Source of the DNA: CAVSUR01 sp963731285 | GTDB lineage: Bacteria > Actinomycetota > Actinomycetes > Streptosporangiales > Streptosporangiaceae | Direction of reading: 5' to 3' | Length of the DNA: 64,000 nt | Assembly (NCBI GenBank): GCA_963731285.1 | Contig: CAVSUR010000008.1 | Coordinates: 186,001 to 250,000 of the forward strand | Shown: positions 27,836 to 35,343 of the stretch, piece by piece | Position numbering within the stretch: the stretch's first letter is position 1 | How the letters are laid out: each line of letters begins with the position of its first letter | Notes under the pieces: model-generated | Seen by the model: only the letters and a program-made list of their open reading frames with translations | What the model was told of the DNA's origin: nothing | Databases searched by the model: none | Translations under genes and position numbers: made by a program

Positions 27836-28858
27836 TCACAGCGCTGCCGCCACATCGTCGATCTCGGCCAGCACCGCCGCGCGGACCGGCTCCGGGCAGA
27901 AGGCCGCTCGCGTGCCCGCCCGCGCCAGCTCGGCCAGCTCGCCGGGTCCCAGGCCGAACTGGCGGTGGCACGCCAGGTACTCGCGGTTCAGGTCAGTGTG
28001 GAACATGCCGGGGTCGTCGGTGGCGAGCGTGACGGGCACCCCGGCGGCCAGCAGCGCCGGCAGCGGATGCTCCGCCAGTGACGGCACCGCGCCGGTGCAG
28101 ACGTTCGAGGTAGGGCAGACCTCCAGCGTGATCCGCCGCTCGGCCAGCCAGGCGAGAAGGTCAGGATCGGCAGCGGCACCGATGCCGTGGCCGATCCGCT
28201 CGGCGCGGAGCTCACGCACCGCCGCCCAGACCTCGCCGGGACCGGCGGTCTCGCCGGCGTGCGGCACGCTGTGCAGCCCGGCATCGCGGGCGACCTGGAA
28301 GGCCGCGGCGTACGCGCCCCGTCGCACGCCGGATTCCGGGCCGCCGAGCCCGAGGCCGACCGTGCCCGCGGGCCGGTAGCCCACGGCGAACGCGACGGTG
28401 TCCGCCGCGCCGGGCGGGCCGAGCGCGGCGTCCGCGTCGAAAATCCAGCCCAGCTCGACCCCGTGCTGGTCGCGGGCCAGCGCCCGGCCGTCAGTGAGAG
28501 CCTGCGCCAGGTCGGCGAACCCGATGCCTGCCATCCGGTTGCGCACCGGCGTCACCTGCACCTCGGCGTAGCGGGTCCGGCAGGCCGCCAGCCGGGCAGC
28601 CAGGCCGCCGACCAGCGTGACCACGTCGGCTCCGGTACGCACCAGCAGGTTCACCTGGGCGTAGACCTCCAGGAAATGCCCGAAGCTGGTGAATGCGTAG
28701 AACCGCCGCAGCGCATCCGGCTCGGTCGGCACCCCCCCGTCCGGGTGCCGCCGCGCCAGTTCCAGCACGGTCTGCGGCGCGGCCGAGCCGACGAGATGCA
28801 GGTGCAGCTCGACCTTGGGCAGCGCGGCGACGAACTCGGCGACTGGGTCCGCGCTCAT
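27836..28858 (-). CDS. Adenosine deaminase-family hydrolase
   Basis: The protein is 340 residues. The zinc and catalytic motifs of the adenosine/aminodeoxyfutalosine deaminase family are seen: KVELHLHLVGSA (HxH), SVPHAGETAGPGE (His, Glu) and PVTLATDDPGMF (Asp pair), with EVCPTSNVCTGAV between. LVGS replaces the usual LDGA in the first motif, so the substrate may not be adenosine. The ATG overlaps the glutathione peroxidase stop (TGATG), so the two genes are coupled. It is convergent with the acyl-CoA dehydrogenase gene, 15 bp away. Confidence 0.85.
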   Translation of the reverse strand: MSADPVAEFVAALPKVELHLHLVGSAAPQTVLELARRHPDGGVPTEPDALRRFYAFTSFGHFLEVYAQVNLLVRTGADVVTLVGGLAARLAACRTRYAEVQVTPVRNRMAGIGFADLAQALTDGRALARDQHGVELGWIFDADAALGPPGAADTVAFAVGYRPAGTVGLGLGGPESGVRRGAYAAAFQVARDAGLHSVPHAGETAGPGEVWAAVRELRAERIGHGIGAAADPDLLAWLAERRITLEVCPTSNVCTGAVPSLAEHPLPALLAAGVPVTLATDDPGMFHTDLNREYLACHRQFGLGPGELAELARAGTRAAFCPEPVRAAVLAEIDDVAAAL

Positions 28859-29346
28859 CAGCCGGGCAGGCTGGCCTCGATCGCGGCGACCAGCTCGGGG
28901 GCCTGCGGCTCGGTCCGCGGCCGGAATCGGCCGGTGACCTTCCCTTCCTGGCTGACCAGGAACTTCTCGAAGTTCCACTGGATATCGCCAGCGTCCCCCG
29001 CGGCGTCGGGCACGACGGTCAGCTCGGTGTAAACCGGGTGCCGGCCTGGCCCGTTGACCTCAATCTTCTCGAACATCGGGAACGTCACGCCGTAGCTGGC
29101 CGAGCAGAACTGGCCGATCTCCTCGGCCGTGCCTGGCTCCTGCCCGCCGAACTGGTTGCAGGGGAAGCCGACGACGCTGAACCCGCGCTCGCCGAACCGT
29201 TCCTGCAGCCGCTCCAGCCCGGCGTACTGCGGTGTCAGGCCGCACCTGGACGCGACGTTGACCACGAGCAGCGCCTTGCCCGCCAGATCACCAAGCGTGG
29301 CAGGCAGCCCGGACAGGGAGTGCAGCGGTATGTCGTACAGGCTCAC
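28858..29346 (-). CDS. Glutathione peroxidase-family thiol peroxidase
   Basis: This 162-residue protein has the peroxidatic Cys in VVNVASRCGLTPQYAGLERL. The FPCNQFGGQEPGTAEEIGQF block and the Trp/Asn region IQWNFEKFLVSQEGKV complete the family signature. In actinobacteria such enzymes use thioredoxin or mycothiol systems rather than glutathione. It may protect against H2O2 released by the FAD oxidases nearby, which is only an inference from position. An exact 15-bp tandem repeat lies upstream of its start. Confidence 0.92.
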   Translation of the reverse strand: MSLYDIPLHSLSGLPATLGDLAGKALLVVNVASRCGLTPQYAGLERLQERFGERGFSVVGFPCNQFGGQEPGTAEEIGQFCSASYGVTFPMFEKIEVNGPGRHPVYTELTVVPDAAGDAGDIQWNFEKFLVSQEGKVTGRFRPRTEPQAPELVAAIEASLPG

Positions 29347-29360
29347 GGCGGAGATCCTTC

Positions 29361-29390
29361 GCGGTCGGGAGAAATGCGGTCGGGAGAAAT
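29361..29390. repeat. Exact tandem 15-bp repeat upstream of the peroxidase gene
   Basis: GCGGTCGGGAGAAAT occurs twice head to tail (29361-29375, 29376-29390), 15 bp upstream of the peroxidase start in the 143-bp space divergent from the ammonia-lyase gene. The phase of about 1.5 helical turns is not typical for a dimeric operator. It may be a replication-slippage duplication that holds the ribosome-binding region of the minus-strand gene. Confidence 0.75.
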
Positions 29391-29489
29391 ACCGTCAGCG
29401 TCAACGCCGCGGCCGCCCGGTCTCTTCCATGATCGCGCCGGGCGATCCCGGGCTGGCCCGGCGAGCGCGGTTGCGGCAGGGTAGAGATC

Positions 29490-30711
29490 ATGCCCGAACC
29501 CGAACCCGAACCCGGACCCGAACCCGGACCCGGACCCGGACCCGGCGCGCCCGCCGCTGGCCTGCCCGCCGCTGGCCTGCCCGCACCGCCCTGGTACGGC
29601 CGGCCCGCCGCCCGTGACTGGCGCACGGCCGCCCCGTCTCAGCAGGCCAGGCGGTTCCACGCCGGGCTGCCCGGCTATGCTCCGACGCCGCTGACCGAGC
29701 TGCCTGCGCTGGCCGCCGAGCTGGGCGTGGGCCGCCTGTTCGTCAAGGACGAGTCAGCGCGGCTGGGCCTGCCGGCTTTCAAGATCCTGGGCGCGTCGTG
29801 GGCGGTCGCGGGCGTGATCGCGGCCCGCGCCGGGCTGGAGAGCGGGCCGGCCAGGCCGCTAGACCTTGGCACGCTGCGGGCCGCCGCAGCCGCGCATCCG
29901 GTCACGCTGGTGACGGCGACCGATGGCAACCACGGCCGCGCCGTAGCCCGGATGGCTGCGCTGCTCAGCCTGGCCGCGCAGGTGTTCGTGCCACAGGTCG
30001 TCCCGGCGCACCTGGCGGCCGCGATCGCGGCCGAGGGCGCTGCGGTCACGATCGTGGCCGGGCCTTACGACGAGGCCGTGCGGCAGGCCTGCGCCGCGGC
30101 CAGTCGCGGTGACGCCGTGCTGGTGCAAGACACCGCGTGGCCGGGTTACGAGGACATACCGGCGCGGATCGTGGAGGGTTACCAGACGCTGCTGCACGAG
30201 GCCGACGCCCAGCTCGGGACGGCACCTGACCTGATCGTGGTCCCGGTCGGCGTCGGCTCGCTGCTCCAGGCGGTCGTCACCCGCTACCGCAGCGCCGTGG
30301 CAGCCAGCCGGGCGGGTCAGCCTGGCCGCGGTGCTGTCGGTCGAGCCGGAGACCGCGGCCTGCGTGCTGGCCAGCCTGGCCGCCGGTCAGCCGTGCACGG
30401 TGAGCACGGACGCGACGATCATGACCGGGCTGAACTGCGGTACGCCGTCCAGCCTGTGCTGGCCGGTGCTGCAGGCCGGGCTGGACGCCGCGGTGGCCGT
30501 GCCGGACGAGGCGACCGCGCGGGCGGTAGCCGACCTGGGTGCGGCCGGGCTGTCGTCGGGCCCGAGCGGCGCCGCCACGCTGGCCGGCGCGCGGGCCGCG
30601 CTGACCGGGCCGGGCAGCGCAGGCCGGCGGGCGCAGCTCGGGGTCGGGCCCGGCTCGGTCGTGGTGCTGCTGAGCACGGAGCGCGACCAGGCCGCTGAGC
30701 AGCACGGCTAG
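29490..30711 (+). CDS. PLP-dependent ammonia-lyase (diaminopropionate ammonia-lyase-like), frameshifted
   Basis: This is a fold-type II PLP enzyme. The PLP lysine is in GLPAFKILGASWAV, and TATDGNHGRAVARMAALLSL and DTAWPGYEDIPARIVEGYQT match diaminopropionate ammonia-lyase and relatives. The glycine-rich phosphate loop VVPVGVGSLLQAVV is near the frame change at about 30318; after removal of one G the frame continues as SLAAVLSVEPETAACVLASL to 30711. The product is about 406 residues. The N-terminus is a PEPEPG repeat from a hexanucleotide array and is probably disordered. A role in amino-acid deamination fits the island, but it lacks the operator. Confidence 0.82.
29493..29546 (+). repeat. Hexanucleotide array (CCCGAA/CCCGGA, nine units) at the start of a gene
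   Basis: Nine consecutive hexamers of CCCGAA or CCCGGA (last CCCGGC) directly follow the ATG and encode alternating Pro-Glu and Pro-Gly. Because the unit is 6 bp, slippage changes length without changing frame. Confidence 0.9.
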
Positions 30712-30773
30712 TTCTCGCCGCCAGCGAGCCAGCCGAACAGCCCGGCCGGCTGGCCGCGCTGACCGGCGCGCGG

Positions 30774-31970
30774 TCAGCTGGCCGCGCCAACCGGCGCGCT
30801 GGCCGGCCAGAAGGACTGGCCCTGGTAGCCGCGGGCGACCAGCTTCACGAACTGGTACACCGCGTCCTCGTCCGGCGACAGCGGGCCGGGCCGGGCGTGC
30901 TCAGAGGATAGCCCGCGCTGCACCGACTCGCAGGCACCCCAGTCCTGGCGGTTGGTGATATCCCAGAAATCCACCGCGAAGCCGGGGTCGAAATCGGGAC
31001 GCTCCAGCGCCTCGGGCGCGAATGCCCACGAGCACTCGATCGTGGTGCGGTCCACCGCCACCGGCGTGAGGCGGTGCGTCATCACGTAGTCCGGGTGCAG
31101 CGACAGCAGCACGTTCGGGAGCACGTTGACGTAGATGACGGTGCGCAGCCCGGCCGCGTCCAGCCCGCGCAGCGGCACGCCCTGGCTGGTGCCATCCAGC
31201 GACATCGTGTCCATGCCCTCGCGCAGCTCCATCCAGCCGCCGATCCAGGCGCCGTCGGCCGCGTAGTTCTCGCCGCTGCGCGGCGGGCTGACCTTGCACA
31301 GCTCGGGATGGATCACCGGGCAGTGGTAGCACTCGTGGTAATTCTCGGTGAGGATCTTCCAGTTCGCGGCCGCGTGGTAGACATGACGGCCGCGGATGAC
31401 GAGCCGTTCCGGCTCATACGGCGCCAGCACGGGTTCCAGGCCGCGCAGCGCATCAGCCAGCGAGCCGGCCTGGCCTGACCCGTCCACGAAGATGAGGCCG
31501 TACCACTCGGTTGCCGGCAGCTCGACCAGGCCCCAGGCGGACTCGTCGAACCCGGGGCGTCCCTTGAATCCGGTAGCTGCGCGCAGTTCGCCGGACAGCC
31601 CGTACGCCCAGGAGTGATAGGGGCAGATCACCGCGTTGCGCCGGGTGGCGGTGCCGCAGGCCAGCAGCTCGTGCCCGCGGTGACGGCAGAAGTTGGCGAA
31701 CGCGTGCAGCGTCCCGCCATCGTCGCGGGTCAGCAGCACGCTGCCGGCGCCGAGCGGCTCGGCGCGCTGGTCGCCGGGACTGGCCAGCTCGGCGCTGAAT
31801 CCCACGCAGCTCCAGCCGCCGGCGAAGAAGCTGCGCTGCTCCCAGGCGAAGACATCCGGATTGACGTACGCGGCGCTCGGCAGCATCCGGCTCTGGCCGA
31901 AGGGCTTGAGCGCTGCAGCGAGTCCTGCGGGGTCGACGGGGGCAACTGGGTACGACTGCTGACTGACCAT
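30774..31970 (-). CDS. Rieske non-heme iron oxygenase, alpha subunit (betaine/carnitine oxygenase-like)
   Basis: The 398-residue oxygenase has a Rieske [2Fe-2S] centre at C95-x-H97 and C116-x2-H119 (NFCRHRGHELL; VICPYHSWAYG). The mononuclear iron site is in the C-terminal domain (TENYHECYHCPVIHPELC, His216 and His221). A late Asp in the DFWDITNRQDW region is the likely third ligand. The overall look fits ring-hydroxylating or N-demethylating oxygenases such as glycine betaine or carnitine monooxygenases. Homology starts at MVSQQSYPVAPVDPAGL (ATG 31970); longer in-frame starts run through the promoter. No reductase partner is encoded in the window. The promoter has an operator-like site over the start codon. 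Confidence 0.9.
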   Translation of the reverse strand: MVSQQSYPVAPVDPAGLAAALKPFGQSRMLPSAAYVNPDVFAWEQRSFFAGGWSCVGFSAELASPGDQRAEPLGAGSVLLTRDDGGTLHAFANFCRHRGHELLACGTATRRNAVICPYHSWAYGLSGELRAATGFKGRPGFDESAWGLVELPATEWYGLIFVDGSGQAGSLADALRGLEPVLAPYEPERLVIRGRHVYHAAANWKILTENYHECYHCPVIHPELCKVSPPRSGENYAADGAWIGGWMELREGMDTMSLDGTSQGVPLRGLDAAGLRTVIYVNVLPNVLLSLHPDYVMTHRLTPVAVDRTTIECSWAFAPEALERPDFDPGFAVDFWDITNRQDWGACESVQRGLSSEHARPGPLSPDEDAVYQFVKLVARGYQGQSFWPASAPVGAAS

Positions 31971-32006
31971 ACAGTCAAGGATATGGAGGACCTCAGCGGC
32001 TGTCCA
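31961..32006 (-). promoter_or_regulatory. Promoter with imperfect TetR-type operator overlapping the start codon, copy 4
   Basis: On the minus strand TGGACA (32006-32001), 17 bp, TATCCT (31983-31978), then 7 bp and the ATG at 31970 give the geometry of a leaderless transcript. The inverted repeat GACTGTATGGTCAGTC (31976-31961) includes the ATG. Compared with copies 1-3 it has two mismatches, with the outer GACTG/CAGTC arms intact. Binding would cover the start site and start codon. Confidence 0.8.
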
Positions 32007-32146
32007 GGCCGTGTCCCGGCCGGACTGGCGGGCATCGGGGCCACCACCGACGCGGCGGGAGGCAGCTTCACGATGCATTACCCAGCGCTGGTGATCACAC
32101 GGCGCGAACCGGCGCCCCTGACCCGGCTTGACGGTCAATCTGCAAA

Positions 32147-32174
32147 CGAGAGCCCCTCCGCGGAGGGGCTCTCG
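32147..32174 (-). terminator. Intrinsic-type terminator after tmRNA
   Basis: CGAGAGCCCCTCCG followed by its exact reverse complement gives a 14-bp perfect stem starting 15 nt beyond the mature tmRNA 3' end. Reading on the minus strand, it is followed by TTTGCAG rather than a long T run. Confidence 0.8.
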
Positions 32175-32189
32175 CGGGCGGTCCAGCAG

Positions 32190-32558
32190 TGGAGGTGGCG
32201 GGAATCGAACCCGCGTCCTTCAGTACCTCACCAGGGCTTCTCCGGGCGCAGCCTGCTGTGGATTTCTCAGCCCCGGCGGTCACACAGGCTAGCCGCCGAC
32301 CGGGCTCAGCCGCTGTTAGGTGTCCCGCCTAGTCCCGCGGCCGGGCCAGACGGTGGATCCTCCTAGCTGATGCCAGACACCGGGCCGGAGGCATTCCCGG
32401 GCTGACAACCCCTAACTCGCGGTCAGGCCGCGAGGGCGAGGTGAGTGCGCTTTGAGTTGGCACTTAATGATTGCGGTCACAGGATTTACGAGGTCATCAC
32501 CGCGACCCTCGGCCCGCTTCCCCTGGGTCAACTACCGAAGTCGAAGCCTGTCACCCCC
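32190..32558 (-). ncRNA. ssrA: tmRNA (SsrA), tag peptide ANSKRTHLALAA
   Basis: The 369-nt tmRNA rescues stalled ribosomes with SmpB. The 5' end GGGGGTGACAGGCTTCGACT pairs (GGGGGTG) with CACCTCC near the 3' end, and the T-arm GGTTCGATTCCCGCC is present. The open reading frame GCC AAC TCA ... GCC TGA (32456-32418) encodes the tag ANSKRTHLALAA, following a TTAAGT segment. The terminal CCA is not encoded (A then CTG follows), so it must be added by the nucleotidyltransferase. A TATCCT box at 32576-32581 (minus) may be its -10, allowing a short leader removed by RNase P. Its position near smpB is the usual actinobacterial order. Confidence 0.95.
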
Positions 32559-32786
32559 TCGGGATTTCTGCCTCCAGGATACCCGAGCCAGCCCGATCAC
32601 GAACATGGGCGCAGGAATGAGATACCCCCGTGGGCGCTGGCGATGGCCAGGAATGCGCCCACGGGTGACCGGCAGGGGTCGGGCCGGCCTGGCGCCAGGC
32701 CTCCCCCGAGATGCGGCCTGGCTCCCATTGCGTGACTGTGGCGGTACGGCTCGCATTGCGCGCCGGCGCCGGGCTGCGACCGCGGC

Positions 32787-34670
32787 TCAGGCACCGGTGC
32801 GGAACTGCCGGGCAAACTGGCCGGCCAGCCGGGCCGCCGCGGCACCCGGGGCCCCGGCCGCCAGGACGGCGTAGGCCACCGTGCCGCGATAGCCGACGAA
32901 CCAGCTCACCCGTACGCGCTTGCCGTGCCAGGCCAGCGACGAGCTGCCGACCTGCCCGTAGACCGACCCGGCGGCCCGGGCGGCGCGGCCGGCCCCGCGG
33001 CTGACGGTGGAGCGCATCAGCGTCCGCAGCGTGGCCACCACATTGCTGCTGACCGCGGTCCGCGGCTTCAGGCTCGGATCAGGCGGGTCGGTGACCACGG
33101 ACGGGGGGAACCAGGTTCCCGACTGGACCTCCCCGGCCGCCAGCGCCATGGCCAGCGGGCTGACCCGCACGTCGCCGCTGCCGATGGTGTCGGCGGCGAG
33201 CCGGGCATTGCCGGACGGCGTGCGCATGACGCCGGGGAACGAGGCCAGCGGTAGCTTCCAGCCCGCCCCGATGCCGAATCCCGCCGCCGCCTGGGCCAGC
33301 TCAGCCGGCCGCAGCTGCAGGTAGAGGCCCACGAACGCGGTCCCGCAGGCGTGCGCGAAATCGGTGCTGAACCGCGGCTGGGTACCCAGCTTCGGCTCGA
33401 CCGGATAGTTGGAGAACACCTGCTCGCCGACGCTGCTGGTGGTGTCGCAGGGGATCTGGGTACCGATCTTGAAGCCGGTGCCGAGCAGCGCGGCGGTCGA
33501 GATGATCGTGTACGCCTGGCCGGGCTGGTAACGGCCGGCCAGCGGCTGGAGCACAGGCAGGGCCCGGCCAGCATGCGAGGCCACGGCCAGGATCTTGCCC
33601 GAGCCGGCCCGGATGGCGACAACGGCCGCCGACAGCTTCTGGCTGCCCAGCACCTGGTCGGCAGCGTGCTGAACCGGGGCGTCGATGGTGGTGCGCACCG
33701 ATGCGCTGGCGTGTCCCAGCCAGCTATTCAGCACCCGCACCTGGCGGCCGCTCGTCCCGTCCACCACCACCTGGGTCGTGGCCGATCCGGTCAGCCGCTG
33801 CTGGAAGGCGCGCTGCAGACCGGACAGGCCGGTGGTGCTGCCCGGCCGGTAGGGCTGGTCACCGGCGCGCACCGCCTCGGTGCCGATCCCGCCGGTGATC
33901 GCCGGGGCAATACTGCGGAACAGCCGCATCGTGGTCCGCCGTACGATCAGGCCGGGTACCAGCTGCAGCCGGGCGGCGAGCCGCCGGTAGACGGCCGGCG
34001 CCAGCCGGTCAAGCTCCAGGAACGTACCGTCCGGCGCCGCGGTGATCTGCCCGAGCAGGTCGTCTCCGGCTACCCCGATAACTGCCGCCAGCGCCCTGGC
34101 CGTGGCCGCCGGATCGGCCAGTGCGCGCGGCCGGACGCCCAGCAGATAGACCGCCGACGGCAGCGTGAGCGGGCTGCCCGCCGAATCCAGCAGCTGAGCC
34201 CGGGCGGGCATGATGATCCGCACCGCCAGCCGCTGCCCGGCCCGCAGGCCTGGCACGACCACCGACGGCTGCCACTGCACCTTCCAGTCCGAGCCCGTGC
34301 GCAGCAGCGTGAAGTGGTTGTGGTAGGTCCACGGCAGCCCGCCGCGGCCCAGGGTCATCGCGGAGGCGAACCAGGCCGTTGCCTGGTCGCCGTCCTGGGC
34401 GATCGGCCCCAGGTGCAGCGATCGGTGCGCGGCGTCCAGCTGCTGGTATACCGCGGCCAGCGAACGGGCCACCTCCGCCGGGCGGCCGGTGGTCATCGCG
34501 GCTGCCCGCCGGTAGTGCCCGGACTGCCAGGCGAGCAGGAACGCCTGCACGGTCGGCTCGGCGGACGGCGCGGGGGAGAAGCCGCCCATGGCGCCCATGC
34601 CCAGCAGCGCGGCCACCATGACCACCGCTGCCACCCTGCCCCTGCTGGCGCGGGGGCGAATCCAATGCAC
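32787..34670 (-). CDS. Class B penicillin-binding-protein homologue with degenerate active site
   Basis: The about 627-residue membrane-anchored protein has an N-terminal helix (RVAAVVMVAALLGMGAMGG), a MecA_N/NTF2-like domain (AEPTVQAFLLAWQSGHYRRA), a PBP dimerisation region and a transpeptidase fold. The three catalytic motifs are all altered. YQPGQAYTII stands where PGSTFK (SxxK) is expected, FAHACGTAFV where SCNTAF (SxN) is expected, and VYGQVGSSSL where GKTGTAE (KTG) is expected. The frame is intact, so this is probably a conserved non-catalytic relative. The start is uncertain (GTG 34670 taken; an ATG at 34844 overlaps smpB). It sits between smpB and ssrA. Confidence 0.82.
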   Translation of the reverse strand: MHWIRPRASRGRVAAVVMVAALLGMGAMGGFSPAPSAEPTVQAFLLAWQSGHYRRAAAMTTGRPAEVARSLAAVYQQLDAAHRSLHLGPIAQDGDQATAWFASAMTLGRGGLPWTYHNHFTLLRTGSDWKVQWQPSVVVPGLRAGQRLAVRIIMPARAQLLDSAGSPLTLPSAVYLLGVRPRALADPAATARALAAVIGVAGDDLLGQITAAPDGTFLELDRLAPAVYRRLAARLQLVPGLIVRRTTMRLFRSIAPAITGGIGTEAVRAGDQPYRPGSTTGLSGLQRAFQQRLTGSATTQVVVDGTSGRQVRVLNSWLGHASASVRTTIDAPVQHAADQVLGSQKLSAAVVAIRAGSGKILAVASHAGRALPVLQPLAGRYQPGQAYTIISTAALLGTGFKIGTQIPCDTTSSVGEQVFSNYPVEPKLGTQPRFSTDFAHACGTAFVGLYLQLRPAELAQAAAGFGIGAGWKLPLASFPGVMRTPSGNARLAADTIGSGDVRVSPLAMALAAGEVQSGTWFPPSVVTDPPDPSLKPRTAVSSNVVATLRTLMRSTVSRGAGRAARAAGSVYGQVGSSSLAWHGKRVRVSWFVGYRGTVAYAVLAAGAPGAAAARLAGQFARQFRTGA

Positions 34671-34800
34671 CGCTCGTACCCCGACTCGCCGATCGCCGAC
34701 GTGCTTGACCGCGGCCTGCTGCGCAGGCTGCTGGTTCCTATCCTGAGCCCCGCCGGCCTGGTTGTCTTGCACCGGCACTCCGGCAGCGGGCCGGAACCGG

Positions 34801-35343
34801 TTATTTCCGGCGTGAGCCCCGGGACCGTGCAGGGCGCGGGCCATCAGCGGCCCCGGCGGCCGTCCGCCGGCGCAGCGCCCGCTCGACCTCCCTGGCCGCG
34901 TCCCGGCTGGCCAGGTCCCGGCGCTTATCGTAGGTCCGCTTGCCGCGGGCCACGGCCAGCTCGACCTTGGCTTTGCCGCCGGTGAAGTAGAGCGACAGCG
35001 GCACCAGCGTCAGCCCGCGCTCGGCGGTGGCCCGCTCCAGCCGGTCGATCTCCTTGCGGTGCAGCAGCAGCTTGCGGGTTCGGCGCGGCTCGTGGTTGGT
35101 CCAGGTGCCCCGGTCGTACAGCGGGATGTGCACGGCGTGCAGCCACGCCTCGCCGTCGGAGATCTGGCCGAAGCCGTCGGTCAGCGACGCGCGCCCGGCC
35201 CGCAGCGACTTGACCTCCGTCCCGGTCAGCACCAGCCCGGCCTCCACCACGTCTTCTATCTGATAATCGTGCCGGGCACGCCGGTTCCTGGCGACGACCT
35301 GGTTAGCCTGATCAGCCGCCTTCTTCCGCTGTCCTGGCGTCAT
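34801..35343 (-). CDS. smpB: SmpB, SsrA-binding protein
   Basis: This 180-residue partner of tmRNA has family blocks RNRRARHDYQIEDVVEAGLV, GTEVKSLRAGRASLTDGF, EAWLHAVHIPLYDRG and PRRTRKLLLHRKEIDRLE, and a basic C-terminal tail (KRTYDKRRDLASRDAAREVE) that enters the ribosome decoding site. The ATG overlaps the ftsX stop (ATGA), so translation is coupled to the cell-division ABC genes, as in other actinobacteria. Confidence 0.96.
   Translation of the reverse strand: MTPGQRKKAADQANQVVARNRRARHDYQIEDVVEAGLVLTGTEVKSLRAGRASLTDGFGQISDGEAWLHAVHIPLYDRGTWTNHEPRRTRKLLLHRKEIDRLERATAERGLTLVPLSLYFTGGKAKVELAVARGKRTYDKRRDLASRDAAREVERALRRRTAAGAADGPRPARSRGSRRK

Noticed and set aside
29493..29546. Hexamer array as a CRISPR or regulatory repeat
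   Set aside because: Units are 6 bp, contiguous and in frame inside a coding start, so it is a coding microsatellite.
32190..32225. tRNA-like T-arm and acceptor sequence read as a separate tRNA
   Set aside because: No D-arm or anticodon arm at tRNA spacing; it is the tRNA-like 3' end of tmRNA.
33351..34985. Plus-strand open frame of 544 codons opposite the PBP homologue
   Set aside because: Shadow of the minus-strand gene; no motif and no ribosome binding site.
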